Positions 24,116-35,755 of a stretch of DNA of 64,000 nt are shown here, in pieces. Position numbers and translations under genes: made by a program. The DNA comes from Neodontobutis hainanensis (taxonomy: Eukaryota; Chordata; Actinopteri; Gobiiformes; Odontobutidae): assembly GCA_024349245.1 (NCBI GenBank), contig JALDNG010000020.1, positions 19,401,501 to 19,465,500 on the forward strand, given 5' to 3'. How positions within the stretch are numbered: the first letter of the stretch is position 1; each line of letters opens with the position of its first letter. Under the pieces are notes generated by a model. It was not told the origin of the DNA, ran no database searches, and saw only the letters and a list, made by a program, of their open reading frames with translations.

Positions 24116-24549
24116 CCAGGTGTGACGTAGTGTACAGCTCTGAATTCCCAGCATAGCTGCCATGAAAGCGTGCGATAAAAAAAGCACAAAGACAAGCCTC
24201 AAAACTTGAACAAAGTCATTTGGAGTGATGAGATCGAAATTGAACTTTATGGCCGCAACCATAAATGTTACATTTGGAGAGGAGTCAACAAAGCCCATGA
24301 TGAAAAGTACACCATTCCTACTGTGAAACATGGAGGTGGATCACTGACGTTTTGGGAATGTGTAAACTAGTGAGCTACACACACGAGGAAAAGATGAATG
24401 CAGCATGTTATCAGTAAATACTGGTGGTAAATCCGCATTCATCAGCCTGGAAGCTGCGCATGGAAGCTGCGCATGGGACGTACTTCCAACATGACAACAA
24501 TTCAAAGCACAAGGCCAAGTCGAGTCATTGGCTACAGCAGCATAAAGTG

Positions 24550-25260
24550 GCTTCCTATTCATGTTAGAGCTAATTTCAAAGTTCTCTTGTTAACCTATAA
24601 AATCCTTTGTGGACGCGCGCCCTCTTACCTATCTGACCTCATCACCTGGTATACTCCAGCTCGTACCCTTCGCTCTCAGGACGCTGGCCTCCTTCAACTT
24701 CCTCCAATAAAGAAGAAGTCTGCTGGCTACAGAGCCTTTTCTTATAGAGCCCCATTTTTGTGGAATGGGCTCCCGGTGGAAGTCTCTGTTGAGGTTTTCA
24801 AAAGCAAACTCAAAACATACTTATTTCACCAAACGTATGGAGACTGATTGAAGGTTTACACTGGTTGTAGCTGTAGGTACACACTCAACCGCTCATATTA
24901 TTATTACATATGCCTATTTGTATATGCCCCACCCCCAACTCTGCTCCAGTGTGAGGACCCCCAGCTCATCTTTCATCTACCTTGATGTTGGCTGAGGTCC
25001 CATCCACCTTACACACACACACACACACAGAGTGGACACTGGACGCTGTCAACATGAATGTTTTTTGTGAATATGTTTTTGTATTTATATTTATTTTTTC
25101 AACTGTCCTGGACACATTCTTGCACGGCCTGTCCGTTTTTTTTGGAGTTTTTTTTTTTGAACAACAACTGGGGATGTTGTCTAGTGCAGTCTGTTAAGCC
25201 CTTTGAGGCGGCTGTTGTTGTGATATTGGGCTATACAAAAATAAATGTCTTGTCTTGTCT
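24550..25260 (+). mobile_element. 5'-truncated L2-like LINE inserted in Tc1 copy B
   Basis: An open frame of about 100 codons (to 24847) encodes the last part of a LINE ORF2: KWLPIHVRANFKVLLLTYKI, PSYLSDLI, GYRAFSYRAPFLWNGLPVEV and FKSKLKTYLFHQTYGD. This C-terminal signature belongs to the L2-like group. The 3' region ends in 'gtcttgtcttgtct', a short tandem tail as L2-type elements have. The insert is flanked by the duplication TAAAGTG (24543-24549 and 25260-25266), and removing it restores contiguous Tc1 sequence. Severe 5' truncation is typical of LINE insertion. The surviving frame has no internal stop. Confidence 0.85.
25013..25029. repeat. (CA)n microsatellite
   Basis: Seventeen bases of alternating A and C in the 3' region of the L2-like LINE. 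Confidence 0.9.
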
Positions 25261-25540
25261 AAAGTGTAGGTTCTGGACTGGCCTCAGTGTCCTCACTCCC
25301 ACTCTGGGGAGATCTCATACATGCAGTTCATGCAAGACAGCCCAAGAATCTACAGAACTGGATGCTTTTTGCCAAGAAGAATGGACAGCTTTACCATCTG
25401 AGAAAATAAAGAGCCTCATCCACAACCACCACAAAAAACTTGAAGCTGTCACTGATGTTAAAGGTGGCAATACACATTATAAAGCCTAAATACTGTTGTT
25501 TGACAATAAATGGCTTCATCCAACCACTAACCATGAGTGA

Positions 25541-26789
25541 TTTGCATAGTACATTAGACACGCTGTATATAGAATAAAATGTATGCAGAAAAAGAGCTTG
25601 AGCAGGTGTATTTAACCAAACCTGGATCAGCATTGAACAACACATAAGTGCAAGAGGATTAGCCTGGAATAATCAAATCATAATTTGTGCCCAGAGTATG
25701 AACACACTATTTTTTATTTTTGCCACATGGATTTACCTGTTATCCTCATCTGCCCTGAAGTGACAGAGAGTGTCCTGAACTTCTCTTCACCCTGTTTCCT
25801 TCTAAATACACTGCAACGGTCTGGTAAGATTGCACTTTTTTGAAGGTCATTTGAGCAAAAGGATAACACTTATTTTCAACACATAAAAACCCTCTAAAAA
25901 TAAACTCCAAAGGGCTGTGAGCGAACCTATACTGTAAAAGGAGACATGGAAAAACCACACAAATTTTGGCAGAAGTATAAGATACAGTACATGTATATCT
26001 TTTTAACATGGTAATATGTTAATTTAGATTTTAGACACTTGGTGCTACACCAGATTATATAAACTGTAAATTGATGTTGCAATAACAATAAATAATCAGC
26101 CCTACTCTAATAGTAAAAATGCTGTAAAACTGTTTACTGGTATCCACAATCTCTGTAGAATGAATGGTACTTCCTGTTTCTCTGAGGCAGATGCACAGTC
26201 CCATTTTTTTTTTAATTAATTTTGGCAGACAGAGATACCAGGATGATGATGATGTGTCCTTTCAGGGAGAAAAGATGCTTCCTCTAGAAACATATGCCTG
26301 GGAAACAGAGACGTTTTTTTCTTTGCAAGCACATCCTTTCTTGAAATACGTACTGTATTCTCTGTAGAATAGATTTGTTCTACATTAAATATTGCATATA
26401 GAGCTATATATATAGAGCTCCTTTTCAGAAATGTTGCAACTAATCTTAAAATGGATGCTAAACAATACAAGATTGCAAAAGAAATTAGTTAAAAGCAAAA
26501 AATGTCCAGAATGTTCTGATGAAGCAATGACTTGTGCAAGTTTGCTCCAAACCCATTTCAGCAAAATGCAATAATATTTGGTAAATCGTCCTGATTTAAT
26601 TTTATTAGTGCATGGATAACTGCATGTGTAGAAGCTGCATGCAATGTTACCTCTATCTATAATGGGATGATTTTTTTTGCCTTATGCTTCCAAAAGTATC
26701 TGTGTCAAGCTTTGTTATTTTGGTTTGGAAAAATTATTTATTTATTCATTATGTTTAAGCATAGGACTAACACCATAAGACAAAATAGG
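25541..26789. other. nbea: Intronic stretch, nothing recognised
   Basis: No gene or repeat identified. Frames at 25746-26009 (-), 26164-26367 (+) and 26216-26470 (-) have no known motif. Confidence 0.4.
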
Positions 26790-27014
26790 GTGACACGTAA
26801 TTTTACACTACACTTGATACATTGTATATTTCTTGTGAAAGAAACTATAATAACAAATAGCTACATAGTACATACATAATGGAATTATCTGTACTTATAA
26901 ACTGTACGTAGGTTAGGGTTAGGGTATTTATGTAGTTACATGTTATACACAGTGTTTGACATTGTACTTAAAGACATAGCTACAATGTATCAAGTTTAAT
27001 GTCAACGTGTTTAC
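26790..27014. mobile_element. MITE, copy 3 of the 'tacaatgtatc' family
   Basis: Inverted ends 'cttgatacattgta' (left) and 'tacaatgtatcaag' (right), outer 'tgacacgta' and 'caacgtgttta', and a core 'ggttagggttagggta'. The layout is collinear with 11143-11390. Non-coding. Confidence 0.75.
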
Positions 27015-27654
27015 CCCATAAATACATTAAAACAAGACCTAGTTTGAAGTGCTTCAAACTCTTACATACTTACATAAACAGACCTCATTCTTTAATTTTT
27101 TTTTTTTTCTGGGTGCATTCATTCAACAGGTGTATTACTAAAAGAAGAGACAAAATGCATGTAAAATAATGAGTTCAAAGAACTGCAGCTAGGACAGACA
27201 GTGGTTATGTGATATTGCCTGAGAGACAGAAGTCCATCAAATAGTTAATGTGTGGAAGATATTTTAGTTGGCAAAGTTTACCTTGAGCTATCTACTAAAC
27301 TAGCTACTAAACAGTCCTAAACACCACTTCTGAATACATGTCAATTAAAGTTTTCTTTGTGACTGATGATTGTTATGTTATTAGTGCCAATATACATTAT
27401 TTTAATAAAACATAAAAAGATGAGAGAAGTTGTATGAAAAGATAATGAAATGTTTATGTTCAGGTCACAGTTGAAGAAAACATAAATTTACCAAAGCAGT
27501 TACTACAGAACATGTAAAATAAGCTTGAACAGAAGAATACAGTGCATTTAAATTATGTGTTTAAAAAAATCTGCATATTAGTAAAGAACGAGTCTCTACA
27601 GGAGTAAAAGATAACAGTCCATACATTAATCAGGCCTGTTTTATCAGTCTGTTG
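27015..27654. other. nbea: Intronic stretch, nothing recognised
   Basis: AT-rich, with no ORF, RNA gene or repeat identified. Confidence 0.45.
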
Positions 27655-28040
27655 CACGATGCTGGGATTCTGCCACCTCTGCTCAGCGCTCCTCACACTG
27701 TATTCACATTACAACAAGAGTCAGGCTCTCACAGTGTCCCAATGCACTCCAAACGGGCCAGCTAATTCCACACTGAATCATCTTCAACCAAATGCCACGG
27801 CAGTAATCCTTTCGGCTTCAGACTCTGGAGCAACAGTGAGGCGCAGCAGCCAGATGTTTCTTTTCATAGCTCTCCAAACTAATAGCATTAGCCTCAGACA
27901 CATCCTGCATCCAGCCTTTGCTTCAGATTTGGCTTCAATGTGCTCTTACATAAAAAAGACTCCACTGTATCCCTGTGGCAACATGGGAAAATATGCACTT
28001 CATGTTTATCAGTCTCAACACACCAGGCGGTACAAAAGCT
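27655..28040 (+). promoter_or_regulatory. nbea: Candidate conserved non-coding element overlapping a 137-codon frame
   Basis: Unique, GC-balanced island in AT-rich DNA. A plus frame from 27659 to 28072 is the longest non-transposon frame in the intron, but it has no signal peptide, domain or recognisable composition and no clear splice context. A conserved regulatory block seems more likely than a gene. Both readings are inference. Confidence 0.3.
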
Positions 28041-31000
28041 CAGCTGCAACTATTGTGATGAATAAATCTTAACATTATTTTTAGCCTGAACAACAACAAA
28101 TTGAATGTCAGTATTTTGAACTTATACCCTAATTTTAGTGTCATGATATTTACTTGAACATTAATAGAACAGAATACACGCAAAAAAATCTTGGGTGTGT
28201 TGAGCCTACTAGCATTCAAAATATTTCCATAAAGAAGCAACTTAGAATTAGACTAATTATGGTATTTTTACACTCATTCAACAACGTTGGAACAAAAAAA
28301 CTCAAAGACTAATAGGGGCCGAATAGGGTTGTAGTATACAAACAAAAATTAAATACAGTTTTTACACAGGGATAAAGACACTGGTGTTTACACGTTTTTA
28401 TTCAGCAACAATGTAAGGAAATTATACTGAATTCAGATTTTAACGCAACACTTTTTTTTTTGCCCCCATTTTTCAAGAGCCGAAACTCAAAGATCCAAGC
28501 TCTAAGTTTTTCTATGTACACAAAAGTCCTATTTGTTCACAAATCTGTCTTAGTGAGCACTTCTCCATACCCCTTCCTCACAGGTGTGTCATTTGAAGAA
28601 GCTGATTAGAGAGAATGATTATTGCATTGGTTATAGAAACAAATTGTTGTCAATGGTTACAAGACTGGTTTGTGTACAACGTCTGGTTGAACCTATATTC
28701 ACTATCAAGCAACTGTCATATATTTCAAAAAACGTGAAGTGGAAAACTTAAGGCCCCTTGCTGTGCTACAGCAAATGTGATTGGTTGCTGCTATCTAGTG
28801 AAATGTGAATTCTCTTCAGCTTCTTCTAAAAGGACAGAGACCTTTTGCTTATTCCTTTCACTTTATTTAGTCATGGTCTGTGACTCTCCTAACTATATTG
28901 AAAGATTGGCATACTATACTAAAGACTATTTAAAATAATTATTTAGATATGAACACATAGATGCACACATGCTAGTGTCATTTGCCTCCCTCTTCCAGCA
29001 TCCTCTGGTACTTGCAAGTTGGTTCTGCAATACAAAATCCTCCATCGAGAGGAAAGACTGCCAAAAGCATTTTCCATAAACATTTATGCTATTGACAGCT
29101 TGTAGTTGAATATCCTGCTTCGATCAAGAACGGTTTGATTGGGAAAGGTAGCATTACCCAGGGTGCACATGAAGAGTTCCGCTCTGCATTACTCGCCCCA
29201 AAACTGGCTCAGCAAACACACCTCCATCAATGCTTATCCCAAAGTTGTCCACTTATATCATACGGAACCTGTAGTCCGCATCCACCAACAGTTCTATTAA
29301 AAATATCTTTTTATAGTTGGGGCTTGTATGTGAGCGCGCTTGCCGCCACCTGTGCCACTTCTTTCTATGTGTCTTAGGTGGGGCGAGGTAGAAAGTTGTT
29401 CATCATCACTTTCTCGATGCAGCCCAGACCATGTGGACTGAGGTCATGACAGTTGTGTGGCCAAGACGATAGCTGAAAGCCAGACTGATAATTAAGTCTC
29501 CAGATGCCATGTACCTGTCGGAATATAAACATACATTTATAGTTTCTCATTGCTTTTTTTTTTTCTTTTTTTCAGTTGAACAGGGCAAGACAAAATGGTG
29601 ATTACTAAGGAATGGATTTGTGAAGAGTAGAAAAAACGCAACCCTGCCAAATGGGTCTGCTTGAGGACTGCAAAAAAATGTAAGTTTGAAAAAAATACTG
29701 TCTTTTCTCTTTCCATACTTTCAGCCAAGAAGGTATGTTATTAAAAAATGTGTTTATTTATTCTCAAACCTATTACAAAACTTGTAAAAACAAATTGTAA
29801 TTATAATTTGGTGATGCTTTTGCATTTTATAAAATGTGCTTGTATTAATATCATTCTTTTTCTAATACTTCTAAGCGCAACTTGTTTGCAGTTCTCCAGA
29901 CTTTCCAAAAATGGACATTTTAAACACACTGCACAGTTTTAAAACCCACCCACACCTCCCACCCAATGGCACCCACTTCATCCCCGTCTACCTCAACCTG
30001 ACAAATTTGCTGAACTGCCTGACAACCAGTCAAGGCAGTTCAGCTCTAACCCCCACATCAGTGGACTAATAGGGTAATTTATGCAATATAATTTTTATAT
30101 TACATATCATTACATATCATATTACATATATTTTTTTTATGTTTTTACATTTAAATATTTTAAAAATATTTTTATTCAGTGTTTTTGTAAATGTGTTTCA
30201 ATAAACAATTTTTCATTTTGTAGGTAGCAACTTGTGGCTCACCTCAGTCCAAAAGTCTTTGTTTAGGTTCAATTGCAGCTCTGTATGTTCTAGACTGTAT
30301 TCTCAGTTGATGGCTAATAAAGGACAAAAGTTCTTCAATCTGCTCTGTTCTCATTCAAAAATACGGATGATGCTGTTGGCTGTTTAGCCTCAGCTCAGCA
30401 ACCAGATGATAGAAATACCCTTGCCTTCTCCCTAGTTAACAGGATGCACCCATAACCGCCCCCTTCTTCTATTTCTCTTTTGTGCTATGTCCAATAGCAC
30501 AAGAAATGTTAAAGTTCTCTTCTTGCTAATACGATCTATATAGAAATAAAATTAGGAAATAAGAATATACATCAGTACAATTCATATAAAGCAAAACGTA
30601 GTCAGAAGTTTCAATAAATGTAGTACATAATAGGATTTTAGATAAACTTTCGAGTACAGAAACAATAACATAAAATTCAGCATTACATACAATAACATCT
30701 TCAAAAACACATTTTTTAGCACAATTTACTCACCCATTGTAGAGTAGAAACCCATGAAATGAAGTCAATTTGAGTAAAGAGTTGTTTTAGTCCGGAACAC
30801 AACTTTATCAATGACTTGTATATCGTACATCCAGCGCATGCGCTTCTGAGGAGCCGGTCTGAAACGCATGCAGTGGGCGATGGTCTGTAACGTTGTTCTG
30901 CAGCGGAACCGCTTGCAGTGTAATTTGGGTGTAATGTTTTAGCTCCAGGTGAGCCTTCTTCAGGGTGCACCCCCAGCCCAGGTGTCTCAATTATATAGAG

Positions 31001-31744
31001 ATTAAAACAACCAAGCATTACAACAAATCTATCAAACTTAAGTTAAGAGAAATCACCGACCACTTCTAAAGAGCTCCTGACTTGTTTTACTTCACACAGA
31101 TCCATTTTAGCACTCTTCATTGTTCTTCTGTATGCTGATCACTAGTAGCTCCATAGATTTGCTATAGCATTGCGTCAACACAAACACAATTTTGGTGCAG
31201 AAATGTAGCTTTCAATATTTGATAAAGGGCCACAGCACAGTAAGGCAGGAAAAGCCTAGGCACAGGTGATTTTATGACTGGCCTCATAACCAACATGTGT
31301 GCTGGACTCCCCTCAGCACAAGAACTGGGGAGGAGGGTATTTATAAATGAGGCATGAAAACAATTGCGTATATATATCACATACCACTAAACCATTTTAT
31401 TTTTTACTGGCGCCAAACTTTATAACAGAAAGAGAAATAAAAGAGAGAAAACTTACACAAAATCCACTGCATAATAAACTTATTTATTTGTGGAATTATC
31501 AGGCAACTATGTTTTTTTATTATATATAATTTCCTCATGTGTCTCTCAATGCTTTTAAGTGAAAATAGAAAGTTTTTTTGAGGATTTTGTTTCTTCCCTT
31601 AAACAATCCTGACTGACCCCGCTGTGGCCCTTCCACCTCATGCTGCAGGTCCATGGAGCATTTTGATCATTTTGAACTGTACTTCCCACAAATGCTATAA
31701 AAAAAGTCTTTAACTACAGGATAGCAACAGAAATTATGCAACCC
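28041..31744. other. nbea: Intronic stretch, nothing firmly recognised
   Basis: Mostly AT-rich. At 30716-31020 the minus strand contains 'ctgaagaaggctcacctgg', a phrase typical of fish repeat ends, so the 100-codon frame there is probably repeat-derived. A short tandem 'ttacatatca' lies near 30100. Nothing else identified. Confidence 0.35.
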
Positions 31745-32210
31745 TTACCCTTAATTAAGCTGTATAGAAGCTGAGCAGAGCGGCCCATTAGTTGTTCATG
31801 AATATATGAATGAGAAACATAGCAGGGAAAGAGAAACTTGACAATACATCTCATTTAAATCAGATGTGTTGTTTCATTTGCACAGAACTAAATATTCAGT
31901 AGGTGACAACCTGTCAGATTTTCCATTGAAGTGCACTGGAGCATATGCACAAACAAGACAGCAGCAAAAAACATACATCCCGGTGACTAATTAAAAAAAG
32001 ATTAATTGAAAATATGTAAGGGTAGAATAATGAATGGTGTCTGCAGACATCGCGTTGATACTTTAGTATTAATTGTAATCCAAAGCTTTAACTCTCGTTG
32101 AGCCGACTATTATTTTCTCTTTACTTTAGCTCCATTAAATCAGTGTGTGTTACAGATATGAGCAGGAAATGGGAATGTCTCAGCTGTAGTGAAGCGAGAA
32201 ATACAAACAT
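31745..32210. promoter_or_regulatory. nbea: Candidate conserved non-coding element rich in homeodomain-type sites
   Basis: Unique block with clustered TAAT-core words ('ccttaattaagctg', 'gactaattaaaaaaag', 'attaattgaaaat', 'gtattaattgtaatcc') and no ORF or repeat similarity. The resemblance to developmental enhancers is a pattern judgement only. Confidence 0.35.
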
Positions 32211-33329
32211 GGAGAAAATTGATTACACAAGTCTACAGTGAATACAAATTTTTGAGTAAAAACACGATCTTAAAACTGAAGTGCTGCATGTGCTAAGACT
32301 AAGGGAAATGAAGTGCAAATGAGAAGATGTTCAAAACAGAGCCAAAACCCTGGTCCCCTGTGAGGTAAAATGTAGGGTTCTGTATTAAAAGCACTTGTAA
32401 TTCCTTAAGGGGTTGATGTTTCCACTGTGCTGTCCAAAAGAGTAATGTCTACCACAAACCACATATGTGTTTCTATTAGAGATATAAATTGTATTTGAAG
32501 CAGATTTTTAAAACTTGAATTGAAAATTTTCTGACATTGTAATTATTTTCGTTATGACAACAGTTAAGTTTAGGGTCTCCTATAGGCTTTTACTGTGGTG
32601 AATGTCTTTCTTCAGAGGCTCATTTTACAGTGGCTAGGGAAAAATACAATAATCAGGCTGGAGTTATTACTATTATTATAGAATTAATTCAACAGTTGAA
32701 CCTTCAATAGAACTGTTTAAGAAAAAAAAGTACAATGTTAAGCATGTTTTTTTCAAGCAAGACATACATGCACCACCTTGAAGCAATGGAGACTTAACTG
32801 TACTGGACCACCACAGGGAAAACTAGGCTAAATACACAACAATTTGTGAACAACTTTATCATGGAAACAATGAAAGTTACTTATGATGTGCAAATTGTTT
32901 TAATTATAATTGCATAGTTTTCAGAAGAAGAAGAATAAATTAATGAATGTATAGTTTCAAAATAAGTTCAAATTATATTCAAAAATCTGCTAAATTGGTT
33001 ATAATCTGGCACCTCAATTTCATCAAAAATATCTCAAGTTTTACTGACTTGAAGATTATGCAGGTAGTAAAACTACAGACTGTTTAAACATCATATCACT
33101 CACAAGATGACACCCAATTACACAGCTGACTGCCTTTGGGCTCTCCTGTTTACTGTCAAACACAAGCTAAAGCACACTTAATAAGTCTGCAGAGTATTAT
33201 AAAAATAGAATATATAGTGTACAAACAAAGGTGCTCACTTTCCACTGAGGATGACCATTATTTGTGTGTTTATTTATGCACCTAGGTAATAGAAAACAGA
33301 CAAACAATATGATAACAAAGAATATTACA
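32211..33329. other. nbea: Intronic stretch, nothing recognised
   Basis: AT-rich, with no feature seen. Confidence 0.45.
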
Positions 33330-33560
33330 CTGTTGTCAGCAGCAAAACCACAAAGTCCCTCATTATCTGCTTTGAACCATATGACTTTGCATGTTTGCCT
33401 CATCAGAAATGCAGCTCATCTCCATAGAAATGAGTGTGTTGTCTCAGTGGGGGGTGGGAGGAAGTGGGGTCGAGATGCATTAACATCCAGGCTGGATTTT
33501 TGGGTGATGGCCAGGCTAGCATCAGCTTCACTTAGGGCTTGTGCTTTGTGAATGCTAATG
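33330..33560. promoter_or_regulatory. nbea: Candidate conserved non-coding element
   Basis: GC-balanced unique block with words such as 'ctttgcatgtttgcctcat', 'gagatgcattaacatcc' and 'gtgaatgctaatgagaat'. The overlapping 95-codon plus frame shows no motif. Function is inferred. Confidence 0.3.
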
Positions 33561-34348
33561 AGAATGCAGAGACTGTTCTTGGGAATGACAAACAATGGCT
33601 CAGAATCTGATTACAGCTTTGTGTAGTACTTTCCAAAGCCATTTTAAGGGGCAAATAAGTGAAAATGTTTTGTGTTTTATCAGGCCTACAATACTTTTAA
33701 AACGCCCTTCAGATGTAAACTTTCAAAGTAGTCATTTCTATAATCAAGGCATCCCTCCTTCTAATTTCTATTGTTTACTGATTTGTTATGTTTACCATTT
33801 ATATTAGTATTTGTTAGCCTTGCCAGTCACTCTTTTTTTTCTATTCTATAAAAGAATTGGTCTAGGTGCTTAGAGTTTGAGTTCCAAATGTTAAAACAAA
33901 GTGACAGATTAATCTACCTCTCTATGCCATTGTATAGCTCAAACCCTTTTCTCACCATTAGCCATTCATAAATAATTTTCAAACAAAAAAGAAAAGGACA
34001 GTTCATATACTACAGATCAATTAATATTTACCAAAAAAAAGATTGTGGGTTTATGCATATCGGACAAGCAGTTAAAAAGTACAAATGAGGAGCCTCGTTG
34101 ACTCATCTGATAGAACACATATCACATACTCGTGCAAACCAGGTTTGATTCCGACTTTGAAAAAACATTTTCAAACACTTTTCAATGTGGAACAGAAAAC
34201 TACAGATGAGAGTACAAGATTAAAGGAAAAATAATCTTTATAAATACCAAAATTACTTACGTTTCTGTGTTTTGCAGCCATGAACCCGTTGTGTTCTGGG
34301 AAATTTCTTACACCTTCATTTTAACTGTGGTCCCGCTTTGTTTCGAGC
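33561..34348. other. nbea: Intronic stretch with a possible decayed SINE head
   Basis: At about 34090-34160 'tgactcatctgatagaacac' and 'aaccaggtttgattccgac' resemble degenerate tRNA A and B boxes. No tail or target duplication seen. Otherwise nothing recognised. Confidence 0.3.
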
Positions 34349-35755
34349 GGGGGTGCAGTGGCTCAGTAGAAGAGCGGTCATCCAATAACCAGAAGTTGGA
34401 GAGTCTATAGCAAAATGGCTGCCACATCTCCACAACCAGTGTGTGACTTTAGAGTGAATGAATAACGGACCCTGTAAAGCGCTTTAAGAGCCTTGAAAAG
34501 CTCTATATACACTCACCTAAAGGATTAGGAACACCACACTAATACTGTGTTTGACCCCCTTTCTCCTTCAGAACTGCCTTAATTCTATGTGGCATTGATT
34601 AAACAAGGTGCTGAAAGCATTCTTTAGAAATGTTTACCCATATTGATAGGAAAGCATCTTGCAGTTGATGGAGATTTGTGGGATACACATCCAGGGCACG
34701 AAGCTCCTGTTCCACCACATCCCAAAGATGCTCTAAAAGGTTGAGATCTGGTGACTGTGGGGGCCATTTTAGCTCATGAACTCAATGTCATGTTCAAGAA
34801 ACCAATTTTAAATGATTTGAGCTTTGTGACATGGTGTATTATCCTGCTGGAAGTAGCCTTCAGAGGATGTGTACATGGTGGTCATAAAGGGATGGACATG
34901 TTCAGAAACAATGCTCAGGTAGGCCGTGGCATTTAAATGATGCCCAATTGGCACTAAGGGTCCTAAGAAAAAAAACATCCCCCACACCATTACACCACCA
35001 CCACCAGCAGTCTGCACAGTGGTACCAAGGCATGATGGATCCATGTTCTCATTCTGTTTACGCCAAATTCTGATTCTACCATCTGAACGTCTCAACAGAA
35101 ATTCAAGACTCATCAGACCAGACAACATTTTTACAGTCTTTAACTGTCCAATATTGGTGAGCTTGTGCAAATTGTAGCCCTTTTTTTCCTATTTGTAGTG
35201 GAGATGAGTAGTACACGGTGGGGTCTTCTGCTGTTGTAGCCCATCCGCCTCAAGGTTGTGCATGTTGGGGCTTCACAAATGCTTTGATGCATACCTCGAT
35301 TGTAACGAGTGGTTATTTCAGTCAAAGTTGCTCTTCTATCAGCTGAATCAGTCGGGCCATTCTCCTCTGACCTCTAGCATCAACAAGACATTTTCGCCCA
35401 CAGGACTGTCGCATACTTGATGTTTTTTATCTTTTCATACCATTCTTTGTAAACCCTAAAAATGGTTGTGCGTGAAAATCCCAATAACTGAGAAGATTGT
35501 AAAATACTCAGACCGGCCCGTCTGGCACCAACAACCATGCCACGCTCAAAATTGGTTAAATCACCTTTCTTTCCCATTCTGACATTCAGTTTGGAGTTCA
35601 GGAGATTGTCTTGACCAGGACCACACCTCTAAATGCACTGAAGCAACTGCCATGTGATTGGTTGATTAGATTCTTGCATTAATGAGAAATTGAACAGGTG
35701 TTCCTTATAATCCTTTAGATGAGTGTAAATCCATCATTCATTCATTATTATTATG
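34349..35755 (+). mobile_element. tRNA-derived SINE interrupted by a Tc1-like element
   Basis: The head (34349-34385) carries an A-box-like 'tggctcagtagaagagc'. The body ends 'ccctgtaaagcgctttaaga' and 'gccttgaaaagctctatata', a tail known from fish SINEs. That tail continues on the far side of the Tc1 insertion as 'taaatccatcattcattcat' (35726-35745). The B box is poorly preserved. The two halves rejoin exactly across the duplicated TA. Confidence 0.75.
34510..35725 (-). mobile_element. Near full-length Tc1-like transposon with dead transposase
   Basis: Terminal inverted repeats 'cactcacctaaaggattagg' (left) and 'aatcctttagatgagtg' (right) are flanked by the target TA (34508-34509 and 35726-35727). 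The element is 1216 bp. On the minus strand the transposase starts at 35577 with MGKKGDLTNFERGMVVGARR and a helix-turn-helix (LSILQSSQLLGFSRTTIFRV). It continues through frameshifts to pieces ending VVMVWG-like GGGGVMVWGMFF and FQQDNTPCHKA, the region of the second catalytic Asp. At least two frame breaks (near 35380 and 35140) make it inactive. Both ends look mobilisable in trans. Confidence 0.9.

Larger units (their letters stand above)
24185..25540 (+). mobile_element. Tc1-like element remnant (copy B), split by an L2-like LINE
   Basis: Left part 24185-24549 and right part 25261-25540 are consecutive pieces of one Tc1-like transposase region. The first has 'gtcatttggagtgatgag' and 'gaaacatggaggtggatcac'. 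The second has 'aggttctggactggcctcag' and 'agaaaataaagagcctcatc', followed by 'gacaataaatggcttcatcc'. The same family occurs at 37339-39715 and 56821-57854. Both terminal repeats are lost here, and the reading frame is broken by stops. Between the two parts sits the LINE at 24550-25260. Confidence 0.8.

Noticed and set aside
27659..28072. 137-codon plus-strand ORF as a protein gene
   Set aside because: No recognisable domain, start context or splice partner. Length is within chance for 64 kb. Kept only as a candidate conserved block.
34349..34420. A second tRNA gene
   Set aside because: Degenerate B box and a SINE body and tail follow it.
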